Assembly: GCA_000953735.1 (NCBI GenBank)
Contig: LN554852.1
Coordinates: 2,615,846 to 2,679,845, forward strand
DNA length: 64,000 nt
Reading direction: 5' to 3'
Source of the DNA: Moritella viscosa
GTDB taxonomy: Bacteria; Pseudomonadota; Gammaproteobacteria; Enterobacterales; Moritellaceae
Position numbers and translations under genes: made by a program. Shown in pieces: positions 35,661 to 45,809 of the stretch (positions are counted from its first letter, which is position 1; each line of letters begins with the position of its first letter). The notes beneath the pieces were generated by a model. It did not search any database and was not told the origin of the DNA. It worked only from the letters and a program-made list of their open reading frames with translations.

Positions 35661-36893
35661 TTAAAGCGTCAATGTTAAACTAGCGCCGACAACATTTTTA
35701 TCATATTCAAATATCGTGTTTGTTGAAGTATTTCTATCCCAAAGTCCAAATAGGGTAATTGCAATATTATCGGTAAAATCATAGTTAAATTTAAGCTTGT
35801 AACCATTCGTATCATCAACTCGGTATATACCACTGTAATCATCCGTGAATTTATAAATCGCGAAAGATGAATAAAAATACGATGTCCAATTATGCTTCCA
35901 ATCAAGCTTGTATTTAGTTTCAAGCACATAGTCGCCATCAACATCTGGGTCTTTCGTTGTTTGAGACGTTGATAACGTAATTTTTGAGTAAGTCAGCGGA
36001 CGCCAAGCACCACCTATATTCCAGCTAAACCCCGTAAAGTCTTCTCGACCTTCATCATCAAATTCTTTTGCTTGTCCTCCCAATTTAATGAATCCATGGA
36101 GGATAGGAGATGCTTTCCATTGCATGCCTAACAATGCAGTATATACATCAGAATCGCGACTTAGATCCCCCGATATATTATAATCGTAACCAATGGTCTC
36201 TGCATTTATTTCAATAAAGGCATCGGTATGAGCCCTTGTGGAATAGAAAAATGCTGAGCCCAATAACAATGAGTCGTAATTACTTCTTCGGGTTAGGGTT
36301 TTAAAATTAGTGTATGCTTTTTCGTAAAATTTAGTGTTAAAAGCAAGGCGACCTTTTGTTTGTAATGCGCCATATTCATATTTTGCAGACAGCATATTTT
36401 TACTGTACGTAATTGGTTTATCTGTTGATTCATAATTCAGCTCTGTCAAACCACCGCCGCGCCGTTCCGCTAGCCATTGAGCTTTAACGTTTATGTCTAC
36501 ACGGTGCGAATCACTGGGTTCTAAGTGCACATTAAAACCGAGCAATCCGTCCATATAATTATCAGCAGAACTTGCTTCATAGATGCCTTTTTCGACTCTA
36601 GCATCAAGACTAAAGTAATTAATGCCATCATCGATTTTTAAATTTATCATCGGAATAACAGTGATTATAGCGCTACGAGTGCCGTTTTCTTGTTGCTTAT
36701 AGATATTATCATCATCTACAATACTCACTTCCAACGATGGTTTTACGAATAGTCCCCCATCGGTGATGTATGTATCTTGGGTGTATGCAACAGCCCCTCC
36801 ACTCAACAAAACTAGACCTAAGCAATAGTAGTGACCTTTGAATGCTTTCATTTTGGCTCGCCTCGTCGGTTGATATATCCGAGTGTTGTTCAT
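35661..36893 (-). CDS. Outer-membrane beta-barrel protein of exopolysaccharide export
   Basis: 410 residues. A positively charged start and hydrophobic segment (YYCLGLVLLSGGAVA) form a signal peptide. The rest alternates polar and aromatic residues in beta strands and ends in LTLTL, as for a barrel. It resembles VpsM-type or BBP2-type barrels. Probable role: outer-membrane pore for the polysaccharide, together with the short Wza-like protein. The ATG at 36893 follows GAGAGG; an inner ATG (36851) would give a shorter signal peptide and is also possible. Confidence 0.82.
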   Translation of the reverse strand: MNNTRIYQPTRRAKMKAFKGHYYCLGLVLLSGGAVAYTQDTYITDGGLFVKPSLEVSIVDDDNIYKQQENGTRSAIITVIPMINLKIDDGINYFSLDARVEKGIYEASSADNYMDGLLGFNVHLEPSDSHRVDINVKAQWLAERRGGGLTELNYESTDKPITYSKNMLSAKYEYGALQTKGRLAFNTKFYEKAYTNFKTLTRRSNYDSLLLGSAFFYSTRAHTDAFIEINAETIGYDYNISGDLSRDSDVYTALLGMQWKASPILHGFIKLGGQAKEFDDEGREDFTGFSWNIGGAWRPLTYSKITLSTSQTTKDPDVDGDYVLETKYKLDWKHNWTSYFYSSFAIYKFTDDYSGIYRVDDTNGYKLKFNYDFTDNIAITLFGLWDRNTSTNTIFEYDKNVVGASLTLTL

Positions 36894-36912
36894 ACCTTAC
36901 CTCTCTAAATAG

Positions 36913-38340
36913 CTAATATGTGTTCTCGCTTTTTAAGCAGGTCAGTACGGTTAACAGCATAATTTTGAAATCAAACCAGATTGACCATTGCAAAATATAA
37001 TAAAGGTCAAACTCAATACGTTTCTGCATTTTATCTAAAGTATCCGTTTCCCCTCGCCAACCACTGACTTGGGCCCAACCGGTAATACCAGGTTTAACAT
37101 GATGTCTTAGCATGTAAAATTGGATGAGTTTACGATACTCCTCATTATGTGATACAGCATGAGGTCGAGGCCCGACAACAGACATGTCGCCCATCAGTAC
37201 ATTAAAGAATTGCGGGAGTTCATCAAGGGAACTACGACGTAAAAAACCACCAAAAGGAGTAACACGTTTATCGCCTCTTATTGCCTGTGTTACATTCCCG
37301 TCAGATTCCATCACCGACATACTTCTGAATTTGTAAACAGTAATTTTGTCACCGTGTAGTCCATACCGGCTTTGCTTGAACAATACTGGACCAGGGGATG
37401 TGAACTTTAGCGTGATTGCGATAGCAAGATAGACAGGGGAAAGCAGTATTATGGCGATTAAACTTACTATAATATCTTCAAATCGTTTTAGCCAAACTTT
37501 GGCACCTAAATAAGGGGATTCAAAAATGCTTAGCGCATCAATTTTGCCAACATGAGTAACACGGCCATGCATAACATCAGAGAGCATAAATGCAGGTAAA
37601 ACATAAACATCGACAGTTGTATCTGATAATAAATTGATAATTTCTGCGATACGTTTCTCAGCTGAAATAGGTAAAGCAATAAACAAAACGTCAATTGAAC
37701 CATTTTTAGCTTCAAAAATACCCGCAGATATATTACTCACAACTGTCATGCCTTTAGGTAAACGTTCTGCATTTCTATCATCAAAGAAACCCACAAAATC
37801 AAACCCGAATTCATCACAATGACTGATCTCATGATATAAGTTAGCCCCTGTTGACGTTGCGCCTAAGATAGCCATTTTTCGTAGGTTGATGCCTAATTTA
37901 CAACGTACAACAGACCATTGATATTTCAATACTCGCCACGTAAAACAACACAAAAATGCCACAAAATACCAGACATTTAAGACATAACTCGGAAACTCAA
38001 AGGATGCTTCCAGCCATGTACCAATACCAGATAATATTAAAAATGAAGATATAAACACAGCAACGACAGTCATCAGGACTGCAATAAATCGGCCTACACG
38101 CCATGATTGATATAAATTAAGAGCCTCTGCGATATATAAAAAAACGACGGCAGCCGTTAACGCTACAATTATATATTCTTGTGTCATCCTAAGGTTATAG
38201 CTATGAATTACAATAACAAAAGAAAATGTAACACAACTTAAATCTAAGAAGCGATAAACAAAAGAGTAATTAGCAGAACTTACCTTAAATGTATTAGTAG
38301 GTTTCAAAATACGATTCCTTAACAAATTTAAAGTAGTCAC
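36913..38340 (-). CDS. Undecaprenyl-phosphate sugar phosphotransferase (WcaJ/VpsL-like)
   Basis: 475 residues. Four to five N-terminal membrane helices, a CoA-binding-like domain (AILGATSTGANLYHEI, about residues 160-175), another helix, then the bacterial sugar transferase domain: GPVLFKQSRYGLHG, YKFRSM, LRRSSLDELPQFFNVLMGDMSVVGPRPH, and HHVKPGITGWAQVSGWRG. It starts repeat-unit synthesis by moving sugar-1-phosphate to undecaprenyl phosphate. First gene of the run wcaJ-like, barrel, wza-like, wzc-like, the same order as vpsL-M-N-O. Confidence 0.93.
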   Translation of the reverse strand: MTTLNLLRNRILKPTNTFKVSSANYSFVYRFLDLSCVTFSFVIVIHSYNLRMTQEYIIVALTAAVVFLYIAEALNLYQSWRVGRFIAVLMTVVAVFISSFLILSGIGTWLEASFEFPSYVLNVWYFVAFLCCFTWRVLKYQWSVVRCKLGINLRKMAILGATSTGANLYHEISHCDEFGFDFVGFFDDRNAERLPKGMTVVSNISAGIFEAKNGSIDVLFIALPISAEKRIAEIINLLSDTTVDVYVLPAFMLSDVMHGRVTHVGKIDALSIFESPYLGAKVWLKRFEDIIVSLIAIILLSPVYLAIAITLKFTSPGPVLFKQSRYGLHGDKITVYKFRSMSVMESDGNVTQAIRGDKRVTPFGGFLRRSSLDELPQFFNVLMGDMSVVGPRPHAVSHNEEYRKLIQFYMLRHHVKPGITGWAQVSGWRGETDTLDKMQKRIEFDLYYILQWSIWFDFKIMLLTVLTCLKSENTY

Positions 38341-38653
38341 ATTTTGAAAATGAACTACCGAGCTAAATAAACGATTCGCTCATCCAATGAATATGTCATT
38401 GATAATCCATTAATTATCTTCTTCAATGAAGATAGTGGTATTAATTTAAAAATACTAATTAAACATCTCACTAAATATAGCAGTGATTTTTTTTATGGCC
38501 GCAACATGTGTTACTTTTCAGAAGAGTATATATTCAACAAGACCACAAAAATCAACATAAACAATTAAAATCACACGAAATAACAGTGTAAAACTTTATA
38601 TAGTCAGTGATTAAGCTATAATCTTAAATCTTGCATTAAGACGAAGAGTTAAT
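38341..38653. other. Divergent promoter region of the exopolysaccharide operon
   Basis: 313 bp, strongly AT-rich, with no gene. A TATAAT at about 38613-38618 lies before the plus-strand acyltransferase; no RfaH ops element or clear operator is visible. Confidence 0.45.
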
Positions 38654-39669
38654 ATGTTTATAACTTCTTTTCACTATTTTCGAGGCTTTGCAATATTAAT
38701 TATCATCGCAGGACATGTCCACGTAGGTAATAGTGAAGTGGACTTCCCAATATTCACCAACTTGGTTTCTGGGTCAACTGCTTTATTCGTATTCATTAGT
38801 GGTTATTTATTTCAACATCTACAAAAAGGTGTATTTAATTATCCTTTGTATTTAAATAAGAAGTTAAAGTATGTAATTCTACCCTATTTAATCTGCTCAA
38901 CCCCTGCAATTATTAATATAGCAATGACTGGTAATTTTCACCCACTCTTGGGAAATGTAACGACTATCGAAGGCAGTGTGATCAATATTTTTACAGGTCG
39001 GCATGTGACGGCATATTGGTATGTTCCCTTTGCTGCATTACTATTCATAAGCGCTCCAATTATAGTGAAATTCTCATTATTAAAACATAATATGCAATTG
39101 TTGATACTCTTTACATTTTCGATTATCGCGATCTATGCCCACCGACCGATAGGCGGACTTAATCCGTTTCATTCTTTCATTTATTATATTCCATTTTATT
39201 TATTTGGTATTTATGCTGTTGTTAATCGAGATTCAATAGAAAAATAAAGAAATACAACGTTATTTTTTTAATAATAACGTTACTACTCGCTTATATTCAA
39301 ATTAGATTAATGGGTATTATTGGTAGTAGCCATAAAGACTTGTTTACATTTTCAGGTATTGATATTATGTACCTACAAAAGGTATCTTTATTGCTATTTG
39401 TGATGACTTCGTTGGATTTAATTGAAAGCAAAAATGTTAAACCACTTTCTTTTTTTGCGAATATATCTTTTTCACTCTATTTCATTCATGGTTATGTATT
39501 AATATTATTGGCACGATTATCTATCAACGATACATTATTAAATTATGGTTTCAATGAATCTGGTGCGATGCTTATTAAATTCACCCTTGTAGTTGCGATA
39601 AGTTCATTACTATCTATTAGTATCATTAAATTATTAGGTAAACGAAGTCGATATTTCATCGGAAGTTAA
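38654..39669 (+). pseudogene. Acyltransferase 3 family protein, frameshifted
   Basis: The first frame (from 38654, 197 codons) starts FHYFRGFAILIIIAGHVHVG, the OafA-type acyltransferase start with the catalytic His, and stops at 39245. The matching continuation lies in another frame up to 39669 (…FFANISFSLYFIHGYVLI…), also typical of the family. One added A in the A5 run at 39240-39244 would join them as E-K-I-K-K and give about 338 residues with some ten membrane helices. It would acylate a polysaccharide sugar. It is a pseudogene, a slippage-dependent gene or a sequencing error. Confidence 0.8.
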
Positions 39670-39689
39670 TATATGTCATAAATAATCAT

Positions 39690-41126
39690 TTAAAACGAGC
39701 CCACTTTCTTTCTTATAATAAATCCAAATATAAATATTAAAATCAAAGGAACTACTATATTTGCTAGGCTATAAAAACTGTTCGCATAACTAAAACTGCC
39801 ATTCGGGATACTTTCCTTCTGACCAAAAAATAAATTTAGCAAACTAATTAACACAAAGAAAGATAAAATTATGAAAGACTTCAATCTTTTAACCTTAAAT
39901 ACAAAACAATGTAATACATAAAAACATTGTATGTAGTTGATGATAAAAGCAGTCACTAAACTGATACACAATACGATCATATCCCCCATATAAACACCAA
40001 AAATAATAGCGGACACATTAACAACCGATGAAAATATACCACAATAAAACATCTGCTTTGTAGCACCCATCGCTTGATATAACCCTCCTGTAGAACTTAA
40101 AACCATCTGCACAGGGATTGATAATGCTAATATTTTCAATAATTCACTCACGGCGAACCACTGCGAACCAAAGAGAATGAAGATAATATCGTCTGCATAC
40201 CAAAACATAATTGTAGCCGTCAAGATCCCCAGTACAGCCAATTTATAGGCCAATCGATAGTAAGCAGTAAAAACTATATCAGGCTGACTTTTATACTTAG
40301 TCAATACGGGTTGCAGTGCAGGTGTGATAGCAAAAGTAAACAATTGGAGTGGATACCGCATAACTTGATATGTTTTTTCATAGAAACCAACGGTCGTGAC
40401 ACCAAAAAATTTCGCCACTAATAAGGTATCTAAATTGCGCGAAAAAAAATTAAGTATATTAAACCCAAGTTGAAATTTAGCTATCGCGAACAAGGGGATA
40501 ATACTTGATATTTTGATACCTATTTTGGCTTTACCTATTTCAGTATTCTTTGAAAAACGATGATAAAAAATGAAACGTCCTACTGGCGTAACTAATATTT
40601 TTATTGCCAAGGCCACAACACCTAGCCCCATAAAATAAAGTAGAATACAAACCATTAGTGCAATGAACTCTGCAAATATTTCAGCTTTCCCAATAATAAT
40701 AAATTGGGTATCCTTTTGTAACGATGCCAATGGCAACATTGAAATTGCAGAAAAAAAGACACTCAAGGCTAAAACATATGTGAGTAAGTTGACATTAATT
40801 AACTCAAGCCAACTCGCCAGTACAGGCGTAATATAAACAAATAATAACGACAACATAAGCCCAATAATTAATGTCGCACTAAAGATACCATCACGCTCTT
40901 CATCACTAATCGAATCTCTGTGTATAATTGCAGGCCCAAGACCTGATGTGGCTAACAGTTGAAAGAATAAAATAAGAACTTGTAATGCAGCTAACGTACC
41001 AAAGTCGTTGGGAGTGAACAATCTTGCTAAAATAGCCAGTGATGTAATTTGTAGGACATAAAGTGAATACTTTCCTATCAGGCTATGAAGAATCCCTCTG
41101 TTTAATTCGTTATTTATTTTGCTCAT
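39690..41126 (-). CDS. Polysaccharide flippase (Wzx/MOP family)
   Basis: 478 residues with 12-14 hydrophobic helices. It starts LHSLIGKYSLYVLQITSLAILARLFTPNDFGTLAAL, the typical Wzx/MurJ-like N-terminus, and contains FFSRNLDTLLVAKFFG and later AMGATKQMFYCGI. It should flip the undecaprenyl-linked repeat unit across the inner membrane. It follows the polymerase gene on the minus strand (34-bp gap) and lies near the initiating transferase gene. Confidence 0.9.
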   Translation of the reverse strand: MSKINNELNRGILHSLIGKYSLYVLQITSLAILARLFTPNDFGTLAALQVLILFFQLLATSGLGPAIIHRDSISDEERDGIFSATLIIGLMLSLLFVYITPVLASWLELINVNLLTYVLALSVFFSAISMLPLASLQKDTQFIIIGKAEIFAEFIALMVCILLYFMGLGVVALAIKILVTPVGRFIFYHRFSKNTEIGKAKIGIKISSIIPLFAIAKFQLGFNILNFFSRNLDTLLVAKFFGVTTVGFYEKTYQVMRYPLQLFTFAITPALQPVLTKYKSQPDIVFTAYYRLAYKLAVLGILTATIMFWYADDIIFILFGSQWFAVSELLKILALSIPVQMVLSSTGGLYQAMGATKQMFYCGIFSSVVNVSAIIFGVYMGDMIVLCISLVTAFIINYIQCFYVLHCFVFKVKRLKSFIILSFFVLISLLNLFFGQKESIPNGSFSYANSFYSLANIVVPLILIFIFGFIIRKKVGSF

Positions 41127-41160
41127 AATGAGATAATCCTATCACTAAGTAAATAGTAGA

Positions 41161-42420
41161 TCACTCAGCACCGCGAATTACTTCATGCTCATTGATAACT
41201 TCATCCCTAATCATATAAACACCAGATGAAATAACAATCATAACCATCAAAAACCACGCCATATTAGCATCCCTAAATATGCTGGATTCTGTAACATTTT
41301 GTAAAATGGGAATAATTAATGCCGCATGGATAAAAACACTATTCGATTTCAGCATTGAGAGAACAAAAAATATAAAGATAAGTGATGAACCAACAATGCC
41401 AAACTGTAAAAGTAATTGCAAATAGCCATTATGAGCCGATGATATATATTGTAAAAAGCTATATTTATCATCTAGTACAAAGGGGATTACGCCTACTTCA
41501 AAATAACTACCGTAACCATAACCAAGTGCTATTTTGTCAAAAAATTCAAGATCATAATACAATGAATCCCAAATAACCCCCCGACCAGTAAAGAAATCTG
41601 CATCAACATATAATGCGATATGCTGATAATCATTCATGTAATAACTTACTCCAGGTATAAAAATAAATATAGAAAAAAATGTACTCGCGAGTATAAACAT
41701 TAATACTTTCATTTTAAAAATACTGAGTTGGATTAATAGAAAATATGTAATACATAATAAAATACTCGTCTTACTCTGGGTTATTAATAGAAACGCAAAT
41801 AAAATAATGAGTAAAATGTTAAGTGAATGGCTATTTACATCAAACGATTTAATCCACATATAGCTAATAACAATCAGCACAGCTAAATTGACCCCCATGG
41901 TATTCTTGGACTTAAAGTATCCGGCCAAATTTAAACTCTCATTAAAACCTGCACCTTGAACAATAGAAAAAATGATCATGGAAATACAAACGATGATCGC
42001 TAGTTTCAGATTAACCTCAATACTCTTGTGATAAAATGAAAAGCAAAATGCAATTGATACAGACGCACAAAATACCATTTGAAATATGGCACGCTTCATT
42101 GTTATTAACGGATAATTTGACCAACTCGCACTCAGTAAAGCAATGAGGCAGATAACGAGTAAAATAAAAAGTTTATTGACCAAGACTAACTTAAGATTGT
42201 TAAACTCTTTATTTATAAAAAATCGAAACGAAAAAAACAAGAACAGAGAAATCCAAAAGAGTTGTTTAAATATATTACTCTCTGCAAGACTACCAGTAAC
42301 CACATCTAATTCATGATCCATCATACTGATCTTACTTGTAAAGTCAGGTGTAAAAACGCCAAGACAATACAATAACATAAGTAATAAACCATATTTTTCA
42401 AGCCAAACAAGCACATTCAT
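41161..42420 (-). CDS. O-antigen polymerase/ligase-like membrane protein (Wzy/WaaL)
   Basis: 419 residues, about 11-12 membrane helices, very hydrophobic and AT-rich. It contains SKNTMGVNLAVLI and a periplasmic loop with FTGRGVIWDSLY…GYGYGSYFEVG, followed by SAHNGYLQLLLQFG, the pattern of the Wzy_C/O-antigen ligase family. It polymerises repeat units or ligates them to an acceptor. Pairing with the flippase gene suggests Wzy. The two functions cannot be told apart from sequence alone. Confidence 0.88.
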   Translation of the reverse strand: MNVLVWLEKYGLLLMLLYCLGVFTPDFTSKISMMDHELDVVTGSLAESNIFKQLFWISLFLFFSFRFFINKEFNNLKLVLVNKLFILLVICLIALLSASWSNYPLITMKRAIFQMVFCASVSIAFCFSFYHKSIEVNLKLAIIVCISMIIFSIVQGAGFNESLNLAGYFKSKNTMGVNLAVLIVISYMWIKSFDVNSHSLNILLIILFAFLLITQSKTSILLCITYFLLIQLSIFKMKVLMFILASTFFSIFIFIPGVSYYMNDYQHIALYVDADFFTGRGVIWDSLYYDLEFFDKIALGYGYGSYFEVGVIPFVLDDKYSFLQYISSAHNGYLQLLLQFGIVGSSLIFIFFVLSMLKSNSVFIHAALIIPILQNVTESSIFRDANMAWFLMVMIVISSGVYMIRDEVINEHEVIRGAE

Positions 42421-42606
42421 ACAGAACCAACTAGGACGTTATATCTAAAGCATCAGTAGATAAATACATTTGGAGACAAATATCAATTATTTCAGCATAA
42501 ATATGATATTAGACGTAAGGCATGGTTTTGGCATAAAACTAAATGCCAATGTGCGGCTAATACACTATTATTAACACAGTTACATTACCCATAAACAAGG
42601 TTCTGT

Positions 42607-43704
42607 ATGTCATATAACATTATAAATAGACAGCGTAACATCGTCATTGTTTTTATATTTATAATGGCTTTATTCATCAATACTGCTAAATCGGAATCGA
42701 ATACCTCGACACCTAAATGCACAAAAATAATCTCACATAATAAAGAAAAATTAGCTGCGCTTATCCCTACCTATAAAAGTATCAATCATGCCTTAGAAAA
42801 GTATATAGATGGTGATGTCATATGCCTTGCTGATGGCAATCATCCCGCGATAACCATTAAAGATTTTAATAGTGGAAGCAAGCCGTTAATAATACGCCCA
42901 TGGCATTATTTAAGAACAAGAATAAAAAATAGGCATTACACTGGCACCGGAATAACAATAAAGAACTCACAAGGGATTATTATTGAAGGGTTAATCATAA
43001 CAGGAGGCTTAACTGCAATTTTGGTACAAGATTCATCAAACATCTCACTGCTATCAAACAAAGTGTTTAACACGGGTAACCAAGCAATATCGATAAAACC
43101 ACGTCATCACGGTGGTAGCCATTATTTGGTTGAAGATAATGTTATTTTCAACACAGGATTGCTAAATCCACGCTATGGCGAAGGATTATATATTGGCGAT
43201 GGTTCGTATACTGAAGATAAGAGTAGATTGAAAATACGATATACTGTCGATGACGTTATTATAAAAAACAACATAATTCATCATACTAGAAACGAGGCCA
43301 TTGATGTAAAAGCAAATGCCTATAATGTTAAGATAATCAGTAATAGCATCAACGATATAAATTTAAAATTCAACGCTGCTATCACCATAGCAACAGAGTC
43401 ATCCTTTGCCGAACTAGGAGGCTATGAGGTAATCGATAATGTCATTACAAATATCGTTAACCGCTCTGGTTACCGCCCTATTGGTATTGCGGTCGGGCAC
43501 GGTGATACGCTGATTAAAGACAACCTCATTATCGATGAGAATGAAAATTTTATTGCGACGTGTCTGTTCACTACATTTCTAAATCCGAAATTAAATAAAG
43601 TCACATTAGTAAATAATCAATTAATTGGTGCCGGTATTCCGTTCTCGGCAGGGTGCACAGGTGGAACAAATGATAACGCGAAGGCCGTAGCCATATTCAA
43701 ATAA
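42607..43704 (+). CDS. Secreted right-handed beta-helix protein
   Basis: 365 residues. A signal peptide (IVIVFIFIMALFINTAKS) is followed by a parallel beta-helix region with regular Asn/Ile ladders (ITIKNSQGIIIEGLIITGG; ISLLSNKVFNTG; VIIKNNIIHHTRNEAIDVKAN; VIDNVITNIVN). This fold is found in polysaccharide lyases, epimerases and NosD-like proteins. Its place beside wzx/wzy suggests it modifies or degrades the polysaccharide in the periplasm. Catalytic residues are not identifiable. Confidence 0.82.
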   Translation: MSYNIINRQRNIVIVFIFIMALFINTAKSESNTSTPKCTKIISHNKEKLAALIPTYKSINHALEKYIDGDVICLADGNHPAITIKDFNSGSKPLIIRPWHYLRTRIKNRHYTGTGITIKNSQGIIIEGLIITGGLTAILVQDSSNISLLSNKVFNTGNQAISIKPRHHGGSHYLVEDNVIFNTGLLNPRYGEGLYIGDGSYTEDKSRLKIRYTVDDVIIKNNIIHHTRNEAIDVKANAYNVKIISNSINDINLKFNAAITIATESSFAELGGYEVIDNVITNIVNRSGYRPIGIAVGHGDTLIKDNLIIDENENFIATCLFTTFLNPKLNKVTLVNNQLIGAGIPFSAGCTGGTNDNAKAVAIFK

Positions 43705-43731
43705 AAACTGCCATATAGGCAGTCCTTTTTA
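43705..43731 (+). terminator. Terminator after the beta-helix gene
   Basis: ACTGCC (43707-43712) and GGCAGT (43718-43723) form a 6-bp stem with a 5-base loop, followed by CCTTTTTA, just after the stop codon. Confidence 0.75.
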
Positions 43732-43764
43732 CACTTAATCATGTTACACATATCTAAAGCACAT

Positions 43765-44316
43765 TTACCAAGTTCTAACTGGACCGGTATCAACATGTAC
43801 AAAGCCCGACTTAGGGTAATAACCGACCCCGCCTAATTTTAATGAGATAGCGGCTTCACGTAAATGAGCTAATTTAACGTCTGGAATAGCAATATCAATA
43901 GCCATGCCTCGCATATGATAACTTTTGGTTGCAACGGCATTACTCTTACTTGCTAACATCTGATTAGTTTTAGGTGAACGATAACCAGAAATAACATGAA
44001 ACTCTTCAGAAACGTTCAGCGTTCTATTTAGTTTATAGAGTAATTCATAAAGCCGGTTGTCCATCGGTACAGACAAATTTTGTCTATGATCACGCAATAA
44101 ATGGCTGAAGCTTTGAAGTGTATCTTCTTGGTACAACCCATCGATCCAATAATTTCCTTGACCCCGTTCTCTCGTGTGTATGTTATAAAAGCAAAGCTCT
44201 CTCATGCCTAATACACTTTGGCTTGCTTTAACTTTAACTGGCGCAACGGAATACGCAGCTAATCCGCCAAGACTTAATAACACTTTTCTACGTGTTGGAC
44301 ATACTATTGACACCAT
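43765..44316 (-). CDS. YcbK-like (DUF882) peptidase M15-type protein
   Basis: 183 residues. An N-terminal PTRRKVLLSLGGLAAYS looks like a twin-arginine signal. The mature domain has HVISGYRSPKTNQML, SYHMRGMAIDIAIP and GGVGYYPKSGFVHVDTGPVRTW, with the His/Asp/His zinc ligands of LAS-type (M15) peptidases. In E. coli the homologue YcbK (MepK) cleaves peptidoglycan crosslinks. It lies downstream of an L,D-transpeptidase gene, as in E. coli. Confidence 0.9.
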   Translation of the reverse strand: MVSIVCPTRRKVLLSLGGLAAYSVAPVKVKASQSVLGMRELCFYNIHTRERGQGNYWIDGLYQEDTLQSFSHLLRDHRQNLSVPMDNRLYELLYKLNRTLNVSEEFHVISGYRSPKTNQMLASKSNAVATKSYHMRGMAIDIAIPDVKLAHLREAAISLKLGGVGYYPKSGFVHVDTGPVRTW

Positions 44317-44383
44317 CCCACCACTGATCGTTTTTCATACAAAGGTAGTGGAATGTATATTCAATACAGTATTAAATCAAGTT

Positions 44384-45697
44384 TTATCTCTGTAATGCAT
44401 ATATATCATCACGAAATTGGCTTAATCCACTATCGTCAATCCATGCAGTCCAATATACCAAGTGAACAGGTAACGTATCATTTAAAGGAAACCATTTCGT
44501 TATATCTCGACTGAACTTTAGTTCTGACCACAACGACTTATTATCGACTAAACTATTTGCAATCCAATTTGCCAATTCATCAACTTTTTCGATACGAATA
44601 CAGCCGGAAGAAAGCGCCCGATTCGAATAACTAAACAATTTAGGATTGGTTGTATCATGTAAATAAACACTGAAGTTATTAGGAAAATAGAATTTATAGC
44701 GGCCGAGTGTATTCTTTACGCCTGGCATTTGTTCGAGTCGATATGGAAATTGGCCATTTGCGAGTATTACCCATTCTTCAGGTGACTTTTCAACTCGTTG
44801 ATCTTGATAATTATAAACACTAAAATCGCGCTGGTTAAAGAAATCACCATTGAGTTTTACTTTTGGCAATAAATCATCTTCTAAAATACTACGGGGTACA
44901 CGCCAGCTTGGGTTAATGACCATACTTTTAATTTCACTGGTCAGTATTGGGGTTGGTTTTTTAGGTTTTCCAACAATAACACGTGAGCGTAGTGCAATTT
45001 CACCATTATCACTTAATAATAATTCGTAAGCCGGTATATTAACAAGGAGATAACGAGCGCCAAGATTAGCCATAAAGTTAATCTTTCGTTGCATATTATG
45101 AGTGAGTAATTCAGCTCTGCGATGAGGATTTAGATTTAACCACTTTAATGTATCTGGACCAATGATAGCATCTTCGTTAAGGCCGTGTCGACGCTGAAAG
45201 CTTCGAACAGCACTGGCTAATTTATCTGTATAAAGATCTGATAATGCTATCGATGCATCACTATCACCAAGTAGTATTAATCGCGAATGTATGTCATAAA
45301 TCACCGCGTCACGATCACCTACACGTAATAACCCTGATATTTTGATTTCATTCCACGAATATTGTGATGAGAGCCTGTTAAGATAGCTTGCACGACTAGA
45401 AAATTGTAGTTCTGTTTTAGACATAGGCACAAAGGTATTACCACTCATAAAAGGCAGTACACTGTGCGGTTGTAAATTGCGGTGATTTACAACCGCATAC
45501 CGATCATTTATGATTTCATTTGTACTTTTTGACTCATTAAAATTAGGACCAACAATCGAGATTTGATGTAAGGGTAAAGCAGATAAGGTATTGCAACGGA
45601 CTAATAACATTACGAGTAGCAATGGTGGTGTTATTTTATTTTCAAGCCCACTTCGAAGTACATATTTTAATCCCCTAAAGGGATACCTTGTAAACAT
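44384..45697 (-). CDS. YcbB/LdtD-type L,D-transpeptidase, short form
   Basis: 437 residues. A hydrophobic N-terminal segment (PPLLLVMLLV) is followed by a peptidoglycan-binding domain (LASAVRSFQRRHGLNEDAIIGPDTLKWLN, about 155-185) and a YkuD domain. In the latter the catalytic motif is YLHDTTNP…NRALSSGCIRIEK (Cys about residue 360). It forms 3-3 crosslinks in the periplasm. It is shorter than E. coli YcbB (about 615 residues), missing most of the N-terminal scaffold. The ycbK-like gene follows after 67 bp. Confidence 0.9.
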   Translation of the reverse strand: MFTRYPFRGLKYVLRSGLENKITPPLLLVMLLVRCNTLSALPLHQISIVGPNFNESKSTNEIINDRYAVVNHRNLQPHSVLPFMSGNTFVPMSKTELQFSSRASYLNRLSSQYSWNEIKISGLLRVGDRDAVIYDIHSRLILLGDSDASIALSDLYTDKLASAVRSFQRRHGLNEDAIIGPDTLKWLNLNPHRRAELLTHNMQRKINFMANLGARYLLVNIPAYELLLSDNGEIALRSRVIVGKPKKPTPILTSEIKSMVINPSWRVPRSILEDDLLPKVKLNGDFFNQRDFSVYNYQDQRVEKSPEEWVILANGQFPYRLEQMPGVKNTLGRYKFYFPNNFSVYLHDTTNPKLFSYSNRALSSGCIRIEKVDELANWIANSLVDNKSLWSELKFSRDITKWFPLNDTLPVHLVYWTAWIDDSGLSQFRDDIYALQR

Positions 45698-45809
45698 GGT
45701 AATCCCTCCAATGAATATAAATTAAGTATGGTAAATAAATACCAACTGACCAACAATTTTGGCTATTAATACGCTAAAATAAAGTTTATTAAACTAACGT
45801 GAAGGTTAT

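Noticed and set aside
38341-38653. RfaH ops/JUMPstart element before the polysaccharide operon
   Set aside because: No GGCGGTAG-like sequence was found on either strand.
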